Source of the DNA: Anthopleura xanthogrammica | Lineage: Eukaryota; Cnidaria; Anthozoa; Actiniaria; Actiniidae | NCBI GenBank assembly: GCA_964019055.1 | Contig: OZ025209.1 | Span: 4,681,071-4,745,070, forward strand | DNA: 64,000 nt | Reading direction: 5' to 3' | In this document: positions 47,256-59,778 of the stretch, in pieces | Layout of the letters: every line of letters starts with the position of its first letter | How positions within the stretch are numbered: the stretch's first letter is position 1 | Program-made: the position numbers and the translations under genes | Notes under the pieces: model-generated | Seen by the model: only the letters and a program-made list of their open reading frames with translations | What the model was told of the DNA's origin: nothing | The model's database searches: none

Positions 47256-49300
47256 AAGAAAACAAAGAAAACGAACAAGCCAAATTAAAGTATGAGTGAC
47301 AAGAAAAACAAGAAAACAAAACGTAAAATCACAACAAACAACACAAATGACAAAGAGCAAAAAAGATAATTTCAAGTGTATATACAGATAAGGGAATAAG
47401 TTGATGAAAAAATTTAGTATTTTTCAATCAAATTAGATATAAATGTAGATTTGAAAATAGCTTTTGATTTTGATTTCATTGAAGTGTCTATTTCATTCCA
47501 TACTTTAGGTCCTTGGAAGCGGAAAGAAAATTTACCATAATTTGTTCTTACTTTAGGAATACATAAGGATTGTCTTGCTGCGAATCTTGTGTTGTATGAG
47601 TGTCGATTTGTAGTTAAATTGAAAAAGCTATTGAAAGCAACTGGTAGATTATTTGTGTGAAAGTCATACATTAGAAGAGCAATGTGAAGAGTTACTAAGT
47701 CAGACAATTTAATAATTCCAAGTTGTTTAAAGAGAGGGCTGCTATGTTTGTCAAAAGCTGAGAATGTTATAATGCGAACAGCTCTCTTTTGTAACAAGAA
47801 CAAAGGTTTTAAAGTGGTAGTATAAGTATTTCCCCAGACAGAGATTCCATAAGTCAAGTAAGGGTAGATTAGTGAATAATAGAGTTGAATTAGTACATTA
47901 GAATTAACATAGTGATGCAATTTAGATAGGATTCCTATGGTTCTTTTAGTGTTTTTAGTAATATATTGAACATGAGCTTTAAAGGTTAAGTGAGAATCAA
48001 GTTTAAAACAAGGTAATTAACATTTTTTTTACCTTCAATAGGTATATGATTTATATGAAGATTAGGAAGATAAGTAAGTTTTTTCTGCAGTGGATGGAAA
48101 ATTACAAAATTAGTTTTATCTATGTTTAGTGAAAGTCGATTACTTGAAAGCCACATATAAATTCTAGCTAAGTGAATATTGATGAAATTCTCTAACTCAA
48201 TTATACTCTTATGGGCGTAAAATAAATTTGAATCATCTGCAAATAAATGAAATTCAAACAAGTCAGAGCTGTTTATACGTCGTTTATATATAGGAGGAAT
48301 AGTAATGGACCCAGTACACTTCCTTGAGGAACACCACAAATAACATTTTTTTCATCAGATTTAGTGTTACCAATACATACTAGTTGTCGTCTATTGGACA
48401 AGTAAGATTTAAACCAATCAAGGGGCAACCCCCTAATTCCATAATGTTCTATTTTTTTCAAAAGTATGCAGTGATCCACACTATCAAAAGCTTTGCTGAG
48501 CTCTAAAAAGATGCCACAGGAATATTTCTTTTCTTCAATTGCTTGTTGGACTTTATCAATTATAAGTAATGTAGCTTGAGTGGTTGAATGTTTGGTTCTA
48601 AATCCAAATTGATTATCAAATAATATGTTTTTGTTATCAATTAAAATTAAATAGTCTTTTGTACATCAGTTTTTCTAGCAATCTATTAAAACATGATAAT
48701 AGTGAGATTGGTCTATAATTGCTAACACAAGTTAGAGAGCCTTTCTTAAAAACAGGTATTACATGAGCAAGTTTGAATTTATCAGGTACAATCCCAGTTG
48801 AAAATGAGCAATTGAAGAGTTTTTGTAAGGGATTACAGAGATAATTTTGTAAAAGTTTTAATAGCTTAATTGGGATACTAGAGGGGTCTATAGATTTAAA
48901 TGGGTCTAGCATGCAAATTTCCTTTATGATTTTATCAGAAGTAACAGGAGAAAGTAGAAAACTGCTTAATTGAGGTGGGTCCATGAAATCTAAAGGAGAA
49001 ATGTTAGTGGGGGCAATTGAGCTTGCCATCTTCTCACCAATACTAGAAAAATAATCATTGAATGTATTAACAATAGTTCCAGCATCTTTGATATCAGAAT
49101 TATTTACAATTAGTTTTGAAGGTATGTTTTTTGTAATTACTTTGTTAGATGTTAGTTCTTTAATTCCTTTCCAAATGATTTTCATGTTATTTGAATTGTT
49201 TGTGAAGTACTTGTTATAATATAGTTTTTTACTAGCACATAATAACCTACTCAGATTGTTTCGATAACGCTTGTACTTAAAACTATCATAAGGAGACTTA

Positions 49301-49526
49301 TACCCCGTTCACACTATAGCTTAAACATGTTTTAAAGTAGTTTAACTAAACATGTTTAGAAAATTATTTACAAACATTGTTCACTCTTTGATGAAATAAT
49401 ACATATAAACTATCCTTCATATTGTACTGAACAGATTAGAGATAAAATAATTACATTGAAGCTTTCTAAACATTTTGTTTAATAAAAACTCAGTTTAACT
49501 AAACAGGTTTTGGTGTGAATGGGGTA
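49301..49526. repeat. MITE, TACCCCGTTCACAC ends
   Basis: TACCCCGTTCACACTATAG and AAACATGTTT at the left are mirrored by AAACAGGTTTTGGTGTGAAT then GGGGTA at the right. It is inserted at a TA in the second LINE. Confidence 0.7.
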
Positions 49527-49768
49527 TTAGTCTTTAGATATTTCTTAAATAACTTATTCTTCTCTTTTATAGATGTTTTAATACCTTGTGTTATCCAGGG
49601 CTTAGAATTAAACTTTATTTCTTTTTTCGAAAGTTCCTTAATAGGTACATGTTTATCAATTACCTCAGTAATTTTAGCAAAGAATGAATCAAAAATAGCA
49701 TTGGCATCATTATCATTGTTGGGTAGAACTTCAACCCAGTTTATTTCTTTTACCTCATTAGTTAGAGC

Positions 49769-52055
49769 GGTATCCAGCGTTATCGCCCACGGACTATATC
49801 GCCCATGCATTTCGCCCACGCATAAAATCTTTTATAAGCTAAGATTTTTGAAATTTGGCAGCAGTATGAATCAAGACAAAAATCTGCATCTCAAGAGTTA
49901 AGAGCATGTTCCAGATTGAATGGTCCTTCTAGAAATGATCAAATATGACATTCCGCCTTAAAGCGTATTTAAAGTCATTCCGCTGAGATGTATAATCGTA
50001 AAGAAACGCTTGGATCAAATGCCTTCTTTTTTTCCTTATTTGCTAAAAATCAAAGACCAAATTCAAGTCAAAAACCATTTTATATCATATTTAACAGTGT
50101 TATACAGTGCAGAGGTCTAACTTTTCAAGACACCGATCATACACACTTGAGAGCATTCACTTACGTAGCAATCGGCACTAGAGTTTTCTTTATAATCTAA
50201 CAATGCAATGCTTACATGTAACTGTAAGCTTTCTAAAAAAGTAAATTGTTTAAATCATATTTAAAAAAAAAAAATTTCTACGTGTAAGTCTTTTTAACAT
50301 CTCTAAATATAACAGTAAATACAGTAACCAAGTGAAAATAAAAATATGCAGCGGAAGACTACCAAGTTTAGATAAACAACTGGCACGCCCATTTTGTTGT
50401 AGATTTCCAGACATTATCACCTATTCGTTTGATTGAACGTGTCAGATCTAAGCCAATCGTAGTTGGAAAGTACTTTGAATCATGTCTTCCCGTGGTAAAA
50501 TCAAACGAAGTTCAAAACATTGCCAGAAATATGGGACATGAGCCTGCTCATCCATGCGCAATGATGCGTTTCAGCTTACAAAATAGCCGCCGAGTCTTAT
50601 AGGAAATGTATGGGGAATATAGAGCTTCCTCTATTTACGGCGAATAGGGTTTTATTTCCTCTGAGCTCCACATCGCGACAAACAACCCACCCTACAAGCT
50701 ACTAAATAAGCGTAAAATGATCATTGAATCATGCGACATATTGGTTCCCGGACTACTTGCCTTCGAAAGGCTTCGAAAGCTCTAGATTCCATACATCGTC
50801 TATAAATCTGGCCACACTTGACCCCAAAATCGTCTTATTTGAGCTCGAAAAAATTTAAAAATAAAAGAGCTCCACCTCGATATCACCAAACGAGTGTTTA
50901 ATAAATCCAAAACCGCTCAAAATAGACAGCATGCCTTCAGAATGTAGGTTCCCAAGAAGCTTGAAGTTAGGTTAAATTTTAAGCGATTTGACGCGTTGTT
51001 AGCTCGTAGTTTTCAGTTAAAAATGACAAGAAACCACAGAGAACTGCTCCAAACAGCTTCAAAACCCCCTAAATATCGCCATTTTGTTTTTACAAGCTCC
51101 TATTGACTGCTGAGATACAATAAGGAAGCTTAAAGTAACGATTTACGTTTGGAACTTGTTTCTTGTCCTTCATGGGCTTCCTGTGGTGAGGCTTATCAAC
51201 AGAAAAATAATAGTTGTTCTTTTGATTGTCAAGTAACTATTTTTTGGCAAGAATTGTTTTACTAACATCATAGTCGAATATAAATATGTGCTTGGAAACC
51301 ATGTAGTTATATTTTTCCTCTAGAAAACCACTTCATTTTCATTCATGCGTAACACCGCTGACAATGTCCAATATTTCTGGCAATGGAGCAAACTGTACCG
51401 AGAAAGACACCAAAGTAATAAAGTGTAAATGAAGACAGAGTAACAACATTTAGAATGAAATAACACAGATTAATTTGGGCTTAAGATACATTTAGACAGT
51501 TTCTTTAAAAGATTTTTAAAGCGTTTTACGAGTTGGCGAAAGTTTAGCGTCTCAAATTCACTGAGACGTAACGAAGGACGCGGTAAAAAACGTCTAGGAG
51601 ATTTTGATAGAAAACACCTTCAGGTGACTTTAAACTGTGCTTTTTTTAGTAAACTACACATTACAAGTTTACTTTATTTTCTAATACGATGAAATTAATT
51701 CCAAGGAAGCTAAAGCACTAAGGTAACGTCATGTTGAACGTTTTGAGATCGCTATGATTCTAGCCGTTCTTGAGAACTTCTTCCCAGGGTGGAGATTAAA
51801 AAAAAAAAAAATTTGATTATATAGACTTATTTCGAGTTTTGATAAGTGGAAGAGAAAAGAATTGTACCCGAGCACACTGTAATCGCGATTAAATCGCAAA
51901 CAACAATAGAGAAAACGAATTGCGAGCAGATCGCAAGCATTTGGTGCTGTACATGTTTCTGGACTGCACTAGCTGTATGTTAGATAGGTTAATATTATGC
52001 GTGGGCGAAATCCGTGGGCGCGCGATAGAGTCCGTGGGCGATAAGCCTGTAATTC
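49769..52055. mobile_element. 2.29-kb TIR element nested in the second LINE, 8-bp target duplication
   Basis: TTATCGCCCACGGACTATAT at the left is answered by the inverted CGATAGAGTCCGTGGGCGATAA at the right; outside these the element runs to GTTAGAGC on both sides (49761-49768 and 52056-52063). Removing it and one GTTAGAGC restores the LINE reading DESALTNEVKEINW. GTGGGCGAAAT/ATTTCGCCCAC form a second subterminal pair. The interior has no transposase frame, so it is non-autonomous; the 8-bp duplication suggests hAT or a related superfamily. Confidence 0.75.
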
Positions 52056-53055
52056 GTTAGAGCAGATTCATCAAACTTTGAAAAATCTCTTTTATAAATC
52101 TTTATATTTTTAGGTAGACTAGAGATCTTGTTAATACAAAGAAAATTAGGAAGATGATCAGATAAGTCTGATAAGATGTTACCACTTGTAGTATTATAAT
52201 TTAGTGAGTTGAAAAATATATTGTCAATGAGTGTAGCACTGTGGTCAGTTATTCTACTAGGTTGAAGAATTTGTGGACAAAAAAAGTAGGAGCTCATAGA
52301 ATTAATAAATAGTTCAGTTTGAGCGTGGGATTCATAATTCAATAAGTTAATATTAAAATCTCCCATAAAGACACATAATTATTTTTCATGATGAATCTTA
52401 TCAAGTGAAGAATAAAGATAATTTGTAAAGGTATCCATGTTAGCATTAGGATGTCTATAAAAGACTGCACAAATTATATTGTCCAGAGTTTTCAATTTCA
52501 ATCCACAATGCCTCAAACTCCTCTCTAGAAGTACTAAGGTCTTCTCTTAAAGTATAATTTGAGTTCTCATTCACATATAATCCTACCCCTCCTGCATTTG
52601 TAAGTGTAGGTTGGGATAGGAAATTATATCCTGGTAAACTGATATTTCCTATTATATAATCCTGATTATATTTAATCCTGGTCTCAGATAGACCAATAAC
52701 AGAGAAAGGATATTGTAAATCATCTAATAAAAGATTTAATTTGTCACTATTTCCAGTGAGACTTCTAATATTGCTATGTAATACAGAAAAAGATTTATTC
52801 TTTTTAGAGTTTTGTATCTCAGGATTATCATGAAAATTATGAATAGAGTAATAACTGAAGTTTGTTTGGTTTGGCAGCTGCTGATCAATATCTATGTTAT
52901 TGAGAGTTTGAATCTTGCTAAGAGTTGTTACGATATCAAAGCAAGGAAGACAATCAAGTTTCAAACTATCAATACGACCAGAACATAAGCATAAGGTATT
53001 AGAGTTACAGCGCGACGCGCCTTACCGTGGCCACCCTGCCAAAGTTTGAGCAGGG

Positions 53056-56055
53056 GTTAGCACGTTCCACCAGCATCTGGTGGCCCGCATCTGGTGGCCC
53101 CACACGCATCTGGTGGCCCCTTGGCCATAACTCCTCAACAGAGCATGCTATGACAACCAAACTTGGTAGCATGGTTGGCACTTGGGTTGTCAATCATATG
53201 ACCACGTGATGTGATGTGACGTCACACATCACGTGACTTACGAGCCAAACATTATCGCCCATTTTTGAAAATAGTCGGCATTATATGCTATGACCACGGA
53301 ACTTGGTAGGATGGGTGGTATTTGTGTCACCAGTCATACGGTCACGTGGTTTGATGTGACGTCACATATCACGTGATGTAGAAGTTAATTTTAGAGGAAA
53401 GGCATGGCAATGCACATGAATTACGAACTATAGCTTGTAGTCATGTTATCAGACGACCGAATCATTATTGTAACGAAACTCCGCTCTCACATACCTCTCA
53501 TGGCCCCATCGTGCCTACATGTGGTGGACCCGCATCTGGTGGCCCCACACGCATCTTGTGGCCCCTTGGCCATAACTCTTCAACAGAGCATGCTATGACA
53601 ACCAAACTTGGTAGCATGGTTGGCACCCGGGTTGTCAATCATATGACCACGTGACGTGATGTGACGTCACACATCACGTGACTTACGAGCCAAATAAAAT
53701 TGAGTCTGATAAGATAATCAGACGTCTTACCGCCTATTTCTAACCAGTTTAAGCTTTTTATGTGAAATAATGGACACTACCTATTGATGGTTATTTGTTT
53801 AAGTCTATGGTGAAACGTGGGGTAGTTCTTGCAACCTGGATAAGATACCGCCGTTTCTTCAAATTCAGCATTATTCAATATTATTAGTGTTTAGATACCT
53901 CTGTTTAGATATACTGAAATGTTATCTAGATCTACTTATTGCTTTACATTCTGGGTAACACCACATTTTTTCCATGGGTAAATAGGCTTCCCCAGCGGGA
54001 AACGATTTTCCCCAACTTCCCAAGATAAAGCTGACTCCTGGAAATTATCATAGATAAATCAAAAAGGACAAAAGAATTGCCCATGACATTCATAACCAAG
54101 TGGTATGGTTTATCTATGGATTATCTAAACACAACAAGTCGCATAACAGCATTTTAGCAAATCCTTTTAAAAACCGGAAACATCTTGCTGTGATCATGCT
54201 GTGCATGTTTTGGCGCTGAAGCATTCGGTTTTCGTACAAAGCACGGCACCAAAGATTGTTAACTTTCAAGATTCTCTTTGAGTTCATTGGCTTCAATTAG
54301 AATTTAGCATTCAAAATTTGCCATTTTATTCGAATTTGACCAGATACTTTTCCTGCCGTAATCTCTCTGGGTAAAACGTTCACCTCAGGTTATCATTTTC
54401 AGTGAACCGGAAAACCTAGCTAGATCAAAAGGGATGCCTTGTGGTAAGGGTTGTGTGTACTTCACCATAAATACGTCAAAAAGAACAAAAAGTCCGGCTC
54501 TAATACAAGTCAAATTTATTTGATTTCCTTTTGTAGGTTAAAAAGTTTTTTAAGAGTTAATTAAAGAAATTAAAGAAATTAAAGTTTATTAAAGAGCGGT
54601 TTTTCTCTGTCCCAAGAGTCCTGCGGTCAATGAGATGGATTTGTAAAGATAATCCCGGAAACTGCATGCTGTGAATGCTGTGTTGCACACGCGCTAAAGA
54701 TGTAACCTCAGATAACTGAGCAGTATACCTCGGTAAATTGTTCTGTGTGTAACCAAAATTTTCAGTAATTCCGCAAAACAGCGGTGCCTGTCATCACATA
54801 ATTGAAATGTAACATTGTACACGTTCTAAACAAGATTTCAAAAATCTGAGACACAGTTTTGAAGCTCATTATCCAGAGAATATGCTAATGTGATTTTGTT
54901 TGACATAGCGGAAATTCTGATCCTGCGGGAAGTTGTCAAGCTAAGTGAAGTGCTGTACAATTTCAATTTGAACCTAATAACTTGTTTTGTGTTCCAAAAA
55001 AGACAGTTATGAGATATTCAAAAAACTACATTCATTTGGTTTTCAGGAAATATATACTTTTATGGCAAAATATTGTAAAGCCGGTGCGAGGTAGCGCGTA
55101 TAGGGGTCCTAAACATAATAACACCGACTTATTATCAGTATATTTACATTTACAATATGTGTGCAAACAAAAATTGCCTTTTACCTCAAAATCACAAATA
55201 TTAGTTTCTCTTATTTTTGTCCAGTTATTGAGAATCCATACAAATAAAGTCAGCAACAACCAAATCATATACTATACGTTAACTTTTACATAACTAGAGT
55301 AAAAGTAAAATCAAGCAACAGTTATTGTGTAACGTCTCATCATCTAATGTGGTAAAGTAGGTACCAAGTTCCGTGGTCATAGCATATAATACCGACTATT
55401 TTCAAAAATGGGCGATAATGTTTGGCTCGTAAATCACGTGATGTGTGACGTCACATCACATCACGTGGTCATATGATTGACAACCCAAGTGTCAACCATG
55501 CTACCAAGTTTGGTTGTCATAGCATGCTTTGTTGAGGAGTTATGGCCAAGGGGCCACCAGATGCGTGTGGGGCCACCAGATGCGGGTCCACCACATGTAG
55601 GTACGATGGGGCCATGAGAGGTATGTGAGAGCGCAGTTTCGTTACAATAATGATTCGGTCGTCTGATAACATGACTACAAGCTATAGTTCGTAATTCATG
55701 TGCATTGCCATGCCTTTCCTCTAAAATTAGCTTCTAAATCACGTGATGTGTGACGTCACATCAAACCACGTGACCGTATGACTGGTGACACAAGTACCAC
55801 CCATCCTACCAAGTTCGTGGTCATAGCACATAATACCGACTATTTTCAAAAATGGGCGATGTTTGGCTCGTAAATCACGTGATGTGTGACGTCACATCAC
55901 ATCACGTGGTCATATGATTGACAACCCAAGTGTCAACCATGCTACCAAGTTTGGTTGTCATAGCATGCTTTGTTGAGGAGTTATGGCCAAGGGGCCACCA
56001 GATGCATGTGGGGCCACCAGATGCGGGCCACCAGATGCTGGTGGAACGTGCTAAC
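53056..56055. mobile_element. 3-kb element with very long inverted arms (fold-back type)
   Basis: It starts GTTAGCACGTTCCACCAGCA and ends with the exact mirror. The left arm runs to about 53697 and the right arm from about 55358, more than 640 bases each with few mismatches. Each arm has internal repeats of about 444 bases. The 1.65-kb centre has no protein-coding frame of note. No convincing target duplication was seen. It lies at the 5' edge of the second LINE. Fold-back or another long-TIR class; superfamily unknown. Confidence 0.8.
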
Positions 56056-56849
56056 TCTACTTGTCTCTGTGCACGGTCAACGTCATATAACAATAGAAAA
56101 AGTGGAACAAAAACCTAGAACAATAGGTTTCCAAACCATTTCACTCCATTAACTATGGGAGAACCAACAAGCAACTCTACCCACACATGATGGCGGGTCC
56201 AAGGATCAAACCCTTTGACTGCGCGCTTGCAACACACGCCGCCCGTGCTATATATTTAACTCAAGTAAGTTGTGCTCTTGCCATCGCACAATCAACAACT
56301 CATAGATAGATAGGGGTCTTTGTTTGCAGAGCTTTATTTGCAATTTTTTACTACTGTTGTATACGCTTATTTCTTACTACTACTACTACTACTACTTCTA
56401 ATAATAAGCAGTTCTAAGGCACCACAACTGGGTCTCAGTGCCCTTACAATCACGAAACAATAAGGATAATAAAGATCCTCAATAATAATAAAAATAAAGA
56501 AATAGACTAAAAATAATACGGATAGACCTAAAAAATGATTAAAAAAAAAAAAAGCATAAAGCATTTTTATTTGGCTCATTTGCATCAAATCTGAGGGGCA
56601 CTTTGCATAAACAGAATAGTTTTCATGTGCGGTGAAGGACAATAAACTATTGTATCTATGCAAAGTGCCCCTCAAAATCGAGAACCTAATGTTCTTTGAG
56701 GTGTCGTTTCATTGCTGAATATTTACACATTACTATTTTCTATCCTATATATTATTTATGCGCTAGATTTTATTTATACACAGTAAAACTTCATAGAGCA
56801 TTCTTCATATGAGTGAGAAACGACATGGCAAATTCGTAGTCGTACTGTA
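56056..56849. other. gene-free stretch with a SINE fragment and simple repeats
   Basis: It contains a SINE-like fragment at 56145-56250 (gagaaccaacaagcaactct), a TAC triplet run (56370-56395) and a short inverted pair around 56590-56670 (CTGAGGGGCACTTTGCATA / TGCAAAGTGCCCCTCA). No coding exon seen. Confidence 0.45.
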
Positions 56850-57292
56850 CAGGGGCGTATCCAGGATTCTGGCATGGGACCCGTTTTTAGAACATGAACC
56901 AAAAAAAACGACCAACCAAAAAAAAAAAACACCAAACCCAAAAAAATGCCAAACAAGGAAAAAGAAACAACACCAACCTAAAAAAAAAAAGCCAACCAAA
57001 AAAAAGGCCATCCCAAAAAACGCATACCAAAAATAAAGGCCAACACGATGGAGGAGGGGCCCCCGGGCTACGCCCCTGCTGTAGCCGTACCATATCTTAC
57101 CGACAAATGTAAAGAACTTCGAATTTCTTTCAATAGAAATAAGCAGGAATTTGTGCCAATTAATGGAGTCGGTAAGGAGTTGGAGATCGTAAAAAGTGCT
57201 AAGTTAATATTAGGGTTAACTATTACAAGCAACCTATCATGGAACGCACACGTAAACGAGGTAATATCTTCATGCTCTAGAGTGATTCTCAT
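56810..57292 (+). mobile_element. LINE reverse-transcriptase fragment split by a MITE
   Basis: After removal of the MITE at 56850-57078 one frame reads RSRTVAVPYLTDKCKELRIS and continues FNRNKQEFVPINGVGKELE, KLILGLTITSNLSWNAHVNE, then decays at 57293. This is the region after the catalytic domain in CR1/L2-type reverse transcriptases. It is a remnant about 80 codons long. Confidence 0.65.
56850..57078. repeat. 229-bp hAT-like MITE with 5-bp target duplication
   Basis: Ends CAGGGGCGTATCC and CTACGCCCCTG, flanked on both sides by CTGTA. The centre is a run of CCAAMCAAAAAA words (56900-57030). Same end type and same duplication length as 29284-30271. Confidence 0.75.
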
Positions 57293-57293
57293 A

Positions 57294-57406
57294 AACCCGT
57301 GAAATACGCTTTAGTGTATTATGCATTACTTCACTCTAATTCTTTTGTTTTCTATTGTGTTTATCTGACTATTACACTTTAATAAGCACACTTTGTTTCA
57401 CGGGTT
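57294..57406. repeat. 113-bp MITE, AACCCGTGAAA ends
   Basis: AACCCGTGAAATACGC at the left, TTTCACGGGTT at the right, in the tail of the LINE fragment. A similar GATCCGTGAAACATTAG..TATTTCATGGAT block lies at 32865-32980. Confidence 0.65.
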
Positions 57407-57488
57407 AATGGAAACCACTCTAATGTCAATATGAATTAGTCAAGTAACAACTCTTGTAAATAACTTTTATTGTAGGTCTTATATAGAC

Positions 57489-57622
57489 CCCTTTCAGCGT
57501 CGGGGCGGCTCGATTTGGAGGGCAAAACAAAAGAAATTTAATCTCCTAAGATTTGGAGCCTTTTGTTTTGCCCTCCGGATTGAGCTCCTTTCCGACGTGC
57601 ACGTGCTGCAAGGGGTCTATGT
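57489..57622. repeat. MITE, full copy of the 1-133 family
   Basis: ATAGACCCCTTTCAGCGTCGG at the left against CCGACGTGCACGTGCTGC, AAGGGGTCTAT at the right. The inner arms AGGGCAAAACAAAAG / CTTTTGTTTTGCCCT pair perfectly. Confidence 0.75.
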
Positions 57623-58643
57623 CATTATCCCCTTTTATACATCATTTATAGTTTATATCTTTATACTAGCTACTTTATATATTCATACATTATTTATCTT
57701 TTATATATTATTGTAGATTAAGAAACGATACGCAATTCAGCCTTTAGCTGCTATGTATTTTTATAATAAACTATATATAGGCTATTTATCTATGAAGGTT
57801 CAAACTATAGGGTGAGGGCTTTCATTGCGCCCTCGGCATCGGTCTTGAATTTCAATGAAAGCCCGAGCCGGTGAGTTTGAACCGATTTAAAAACCAATAA
57901 CAGCGGAACTGAATTCAAAACCGGGGACAGGCCTTGAATTTCAAATTCAAAACCTTGCCCGGGTTTTGAATTCAGCCCCGCACTCCCCTGTTTATAATCA
58001 AAGCCGGGGGTTTGTTACTAATTGTATGCAGCTTTATAGGGGTTTAGTTACTTTTAGTTATTTTTTTACCAACCAGGAAGGGGGGGTTGGGTAATATTTA
58101 GAAGCGACAACAGGTGATTTTGCCGACACTGCCCCCCCCCCATACAATAATAAATGAAAGCCATGTTTTAACCACTTTAGTCATAAACAATAAAAAATAC
58201 TTCCCTAAAATACCTAATGTCTTTTCTCTATGTAATTTTGTCATGCATTTGCATACTGTTAAATTCTATTTAGAGGGAAACATCTTGCTCTAAAAATACA
58301 CAAACATCATCGTTCTCCAACATAATAGGAATATTACCATATTCACTAAGTTTTGTTAAAGGGATGAGGCAAGGCTCCATGGAAATAAGATCATATATTA
58401 GGATTACTCCATTGTTTTCCCGGAGCCTTGCATTGAATTGCTTTGCAAGTGATCACTCAACCAGAATATTGAAAGTGAGCTATTCGAAGTAATGAGTGTA
58501 CTTACTGTTTCAAGGTATGCAGTATATCTGGATAGAAATAGTCACTACAGACACCTAGTATCAAGCACTTCAAGGAGTCTAATGCGTGGTTTGGGGGTAC
58601 TTTGCAGTACCAACTACCTAAGCCCATAAAATCGGGTCCCTAC
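57623..58643. other. gene-free stretch
   Basis: No exon recognised. It has a set of GAATTCAAAACC / GGTTTTGAATTC inverted words at 57890-57980, probably another decayed element, and a C-tract near 58130. Confidence 0.35.
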
Positions 58644-58805
58644 CTGGGGTGGATCCAGAAATTTGCGAGAGGGGTGTCCAAAATGAAAAAAAAAGTGATG
58701 ACATAGTGATGTCATTAATAATCCTGATCTGACTTATTAAATTTGTAACTTTATTTATTTGGGGGAGTCTGGTGTCCCATTGGATACCCCCTGGATCCAT
58801 CCCTG
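58644..58805. repeat. hAT-like MITE, CTGGGGTGGATCC ends
   Basis: CTGGGGTGGATCCAGAAATT at the left is answered by CCCCTGGATCCATCCCTG at the right. Decayed member of the CAGGGG family. Confidence 0.55.
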
Positions 58806-58921
58806 CCTATTTGGTTCTGACGCTATCCCCCTAGTGTTACAAAAACCAATATAACTGAAAGAACATACTACAAGTACTACAGGGATATATACAGTGGGAC
58901 CTGGGGTAAACTGTACATGTA

Positions 58922-59575
58922 TAATAATAAACAATTATTGGATGAGATTGAGCATGATATCATAAATTATCAAGACCAAGGCCGTGTTATCTGCTGAAGC
59001 CATAGGCTGAGGCAGATAAAACGGCCGAGGTCTTGATATTTATGATATCATGCGAAAACCAAATTCAATAATTGTTTTATTATACATTTTGTAAACTAAG
59101 AATAGAGATTTAATTCTGCTTTCGAAAAAATTGAAAAAGTATTTCAATTGTGACCTTTGAACTCGACATGATAAATGTATTATCCACAGGTAAAACCTAC
59201 AGATAATACATTTATCATGTCATGTTCACACGATATCAGGGATTGGCTGAGGGCTCTCGGCCAATCAGAAGCAAGATAGTGAGTAAAATGTATAATAATA
59301 AACAATTATTGGATGAGGTTGGGCATTATATCCTAAATTATCAAGACCAAGGTCCTGTTATCTGCCAAAGCCAATAGCTGAGGCATATAAAACGGCCAAG
59401 GATGTCTTGATAATTTACAATATCATGCAAAAACCGAATTCAATAATTTTTTATCATACATTTTGCAAATTTACAAGAATATATTTACCATGTTGAGTTC
59501 ACATGATATCAGGGATTGGCTGAGAGCTCTCGGCCAATCAGAAGCAAGATAGTGAGAAAAATGTATAATAATAAT
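58922..59575. repeat. two adjacent copies of a palindromic MITE
   Basis: Copies at about 58922-59290 and 59291-59575 share ATAATAATAAACAATTATTG, GATATCA..AAATTATCAAGACCAAGG, and GATATCAGGGATTGGCTGAG with CTCTCGGCCAATCAGAAGCA. Copy 1 holds an extra 24-base palindrome near 59165-59215 (acatgataaatgtattatcc mirrored). Non-coding. Confidence 0.6.
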
Positions 59576-59778
59576 ACAATAATTGAATCCAGTTTTCACA
59601 TCATATTTTTAAAACAACTATTCACCGAAGGTGAATTTAATACCAAAAGAATATTTACCAAAGCGTAACCAAAAGATTATGGGGGATTATGGTGGAATAT
59701 TCGGGATTCCAGTAAATGAGTTCCGGATTTTCCGGATCCTCGATTCCCTAATTTACTTACAGTACATATTTATGCTGT

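Larger units (their letters stand above)
47400..53055 (-). mobile_element. second non-LTR retrotransposon, broken and nested
   Basis: In minus-strand order: an AP-type endonuclease start (SVLHSNIRSLTG, VIGLSETR, GGVGLYV; 52964-52455), GDFNINLL and LSDHLP (52366-52060), a linker, then reverse transcriptase with NYRPISLLSCFNRLLEKLMY (to 48637), VPQGSVLGPLLFLLYINDV (48479-48273), the catalytic FADDSNLFY, and a C-terminal LINE domain ending at 47414 (YYSLIYPYLTYGISVWG, NIL-type tail). Frames are broken at several points. Elements at 49769-52055 and 49301-49526 interrupt it. It differs from the first LINE (FADD instead of YADD). Confidence 0.85.

Noticed and set aside
49499..49819. N-terminal GRYSPWAIT and C-terminal RLIAHGLYR ends of LINE frames
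   Set aside because: These residues come from the nested 2.29-kb element, not from the LINE.
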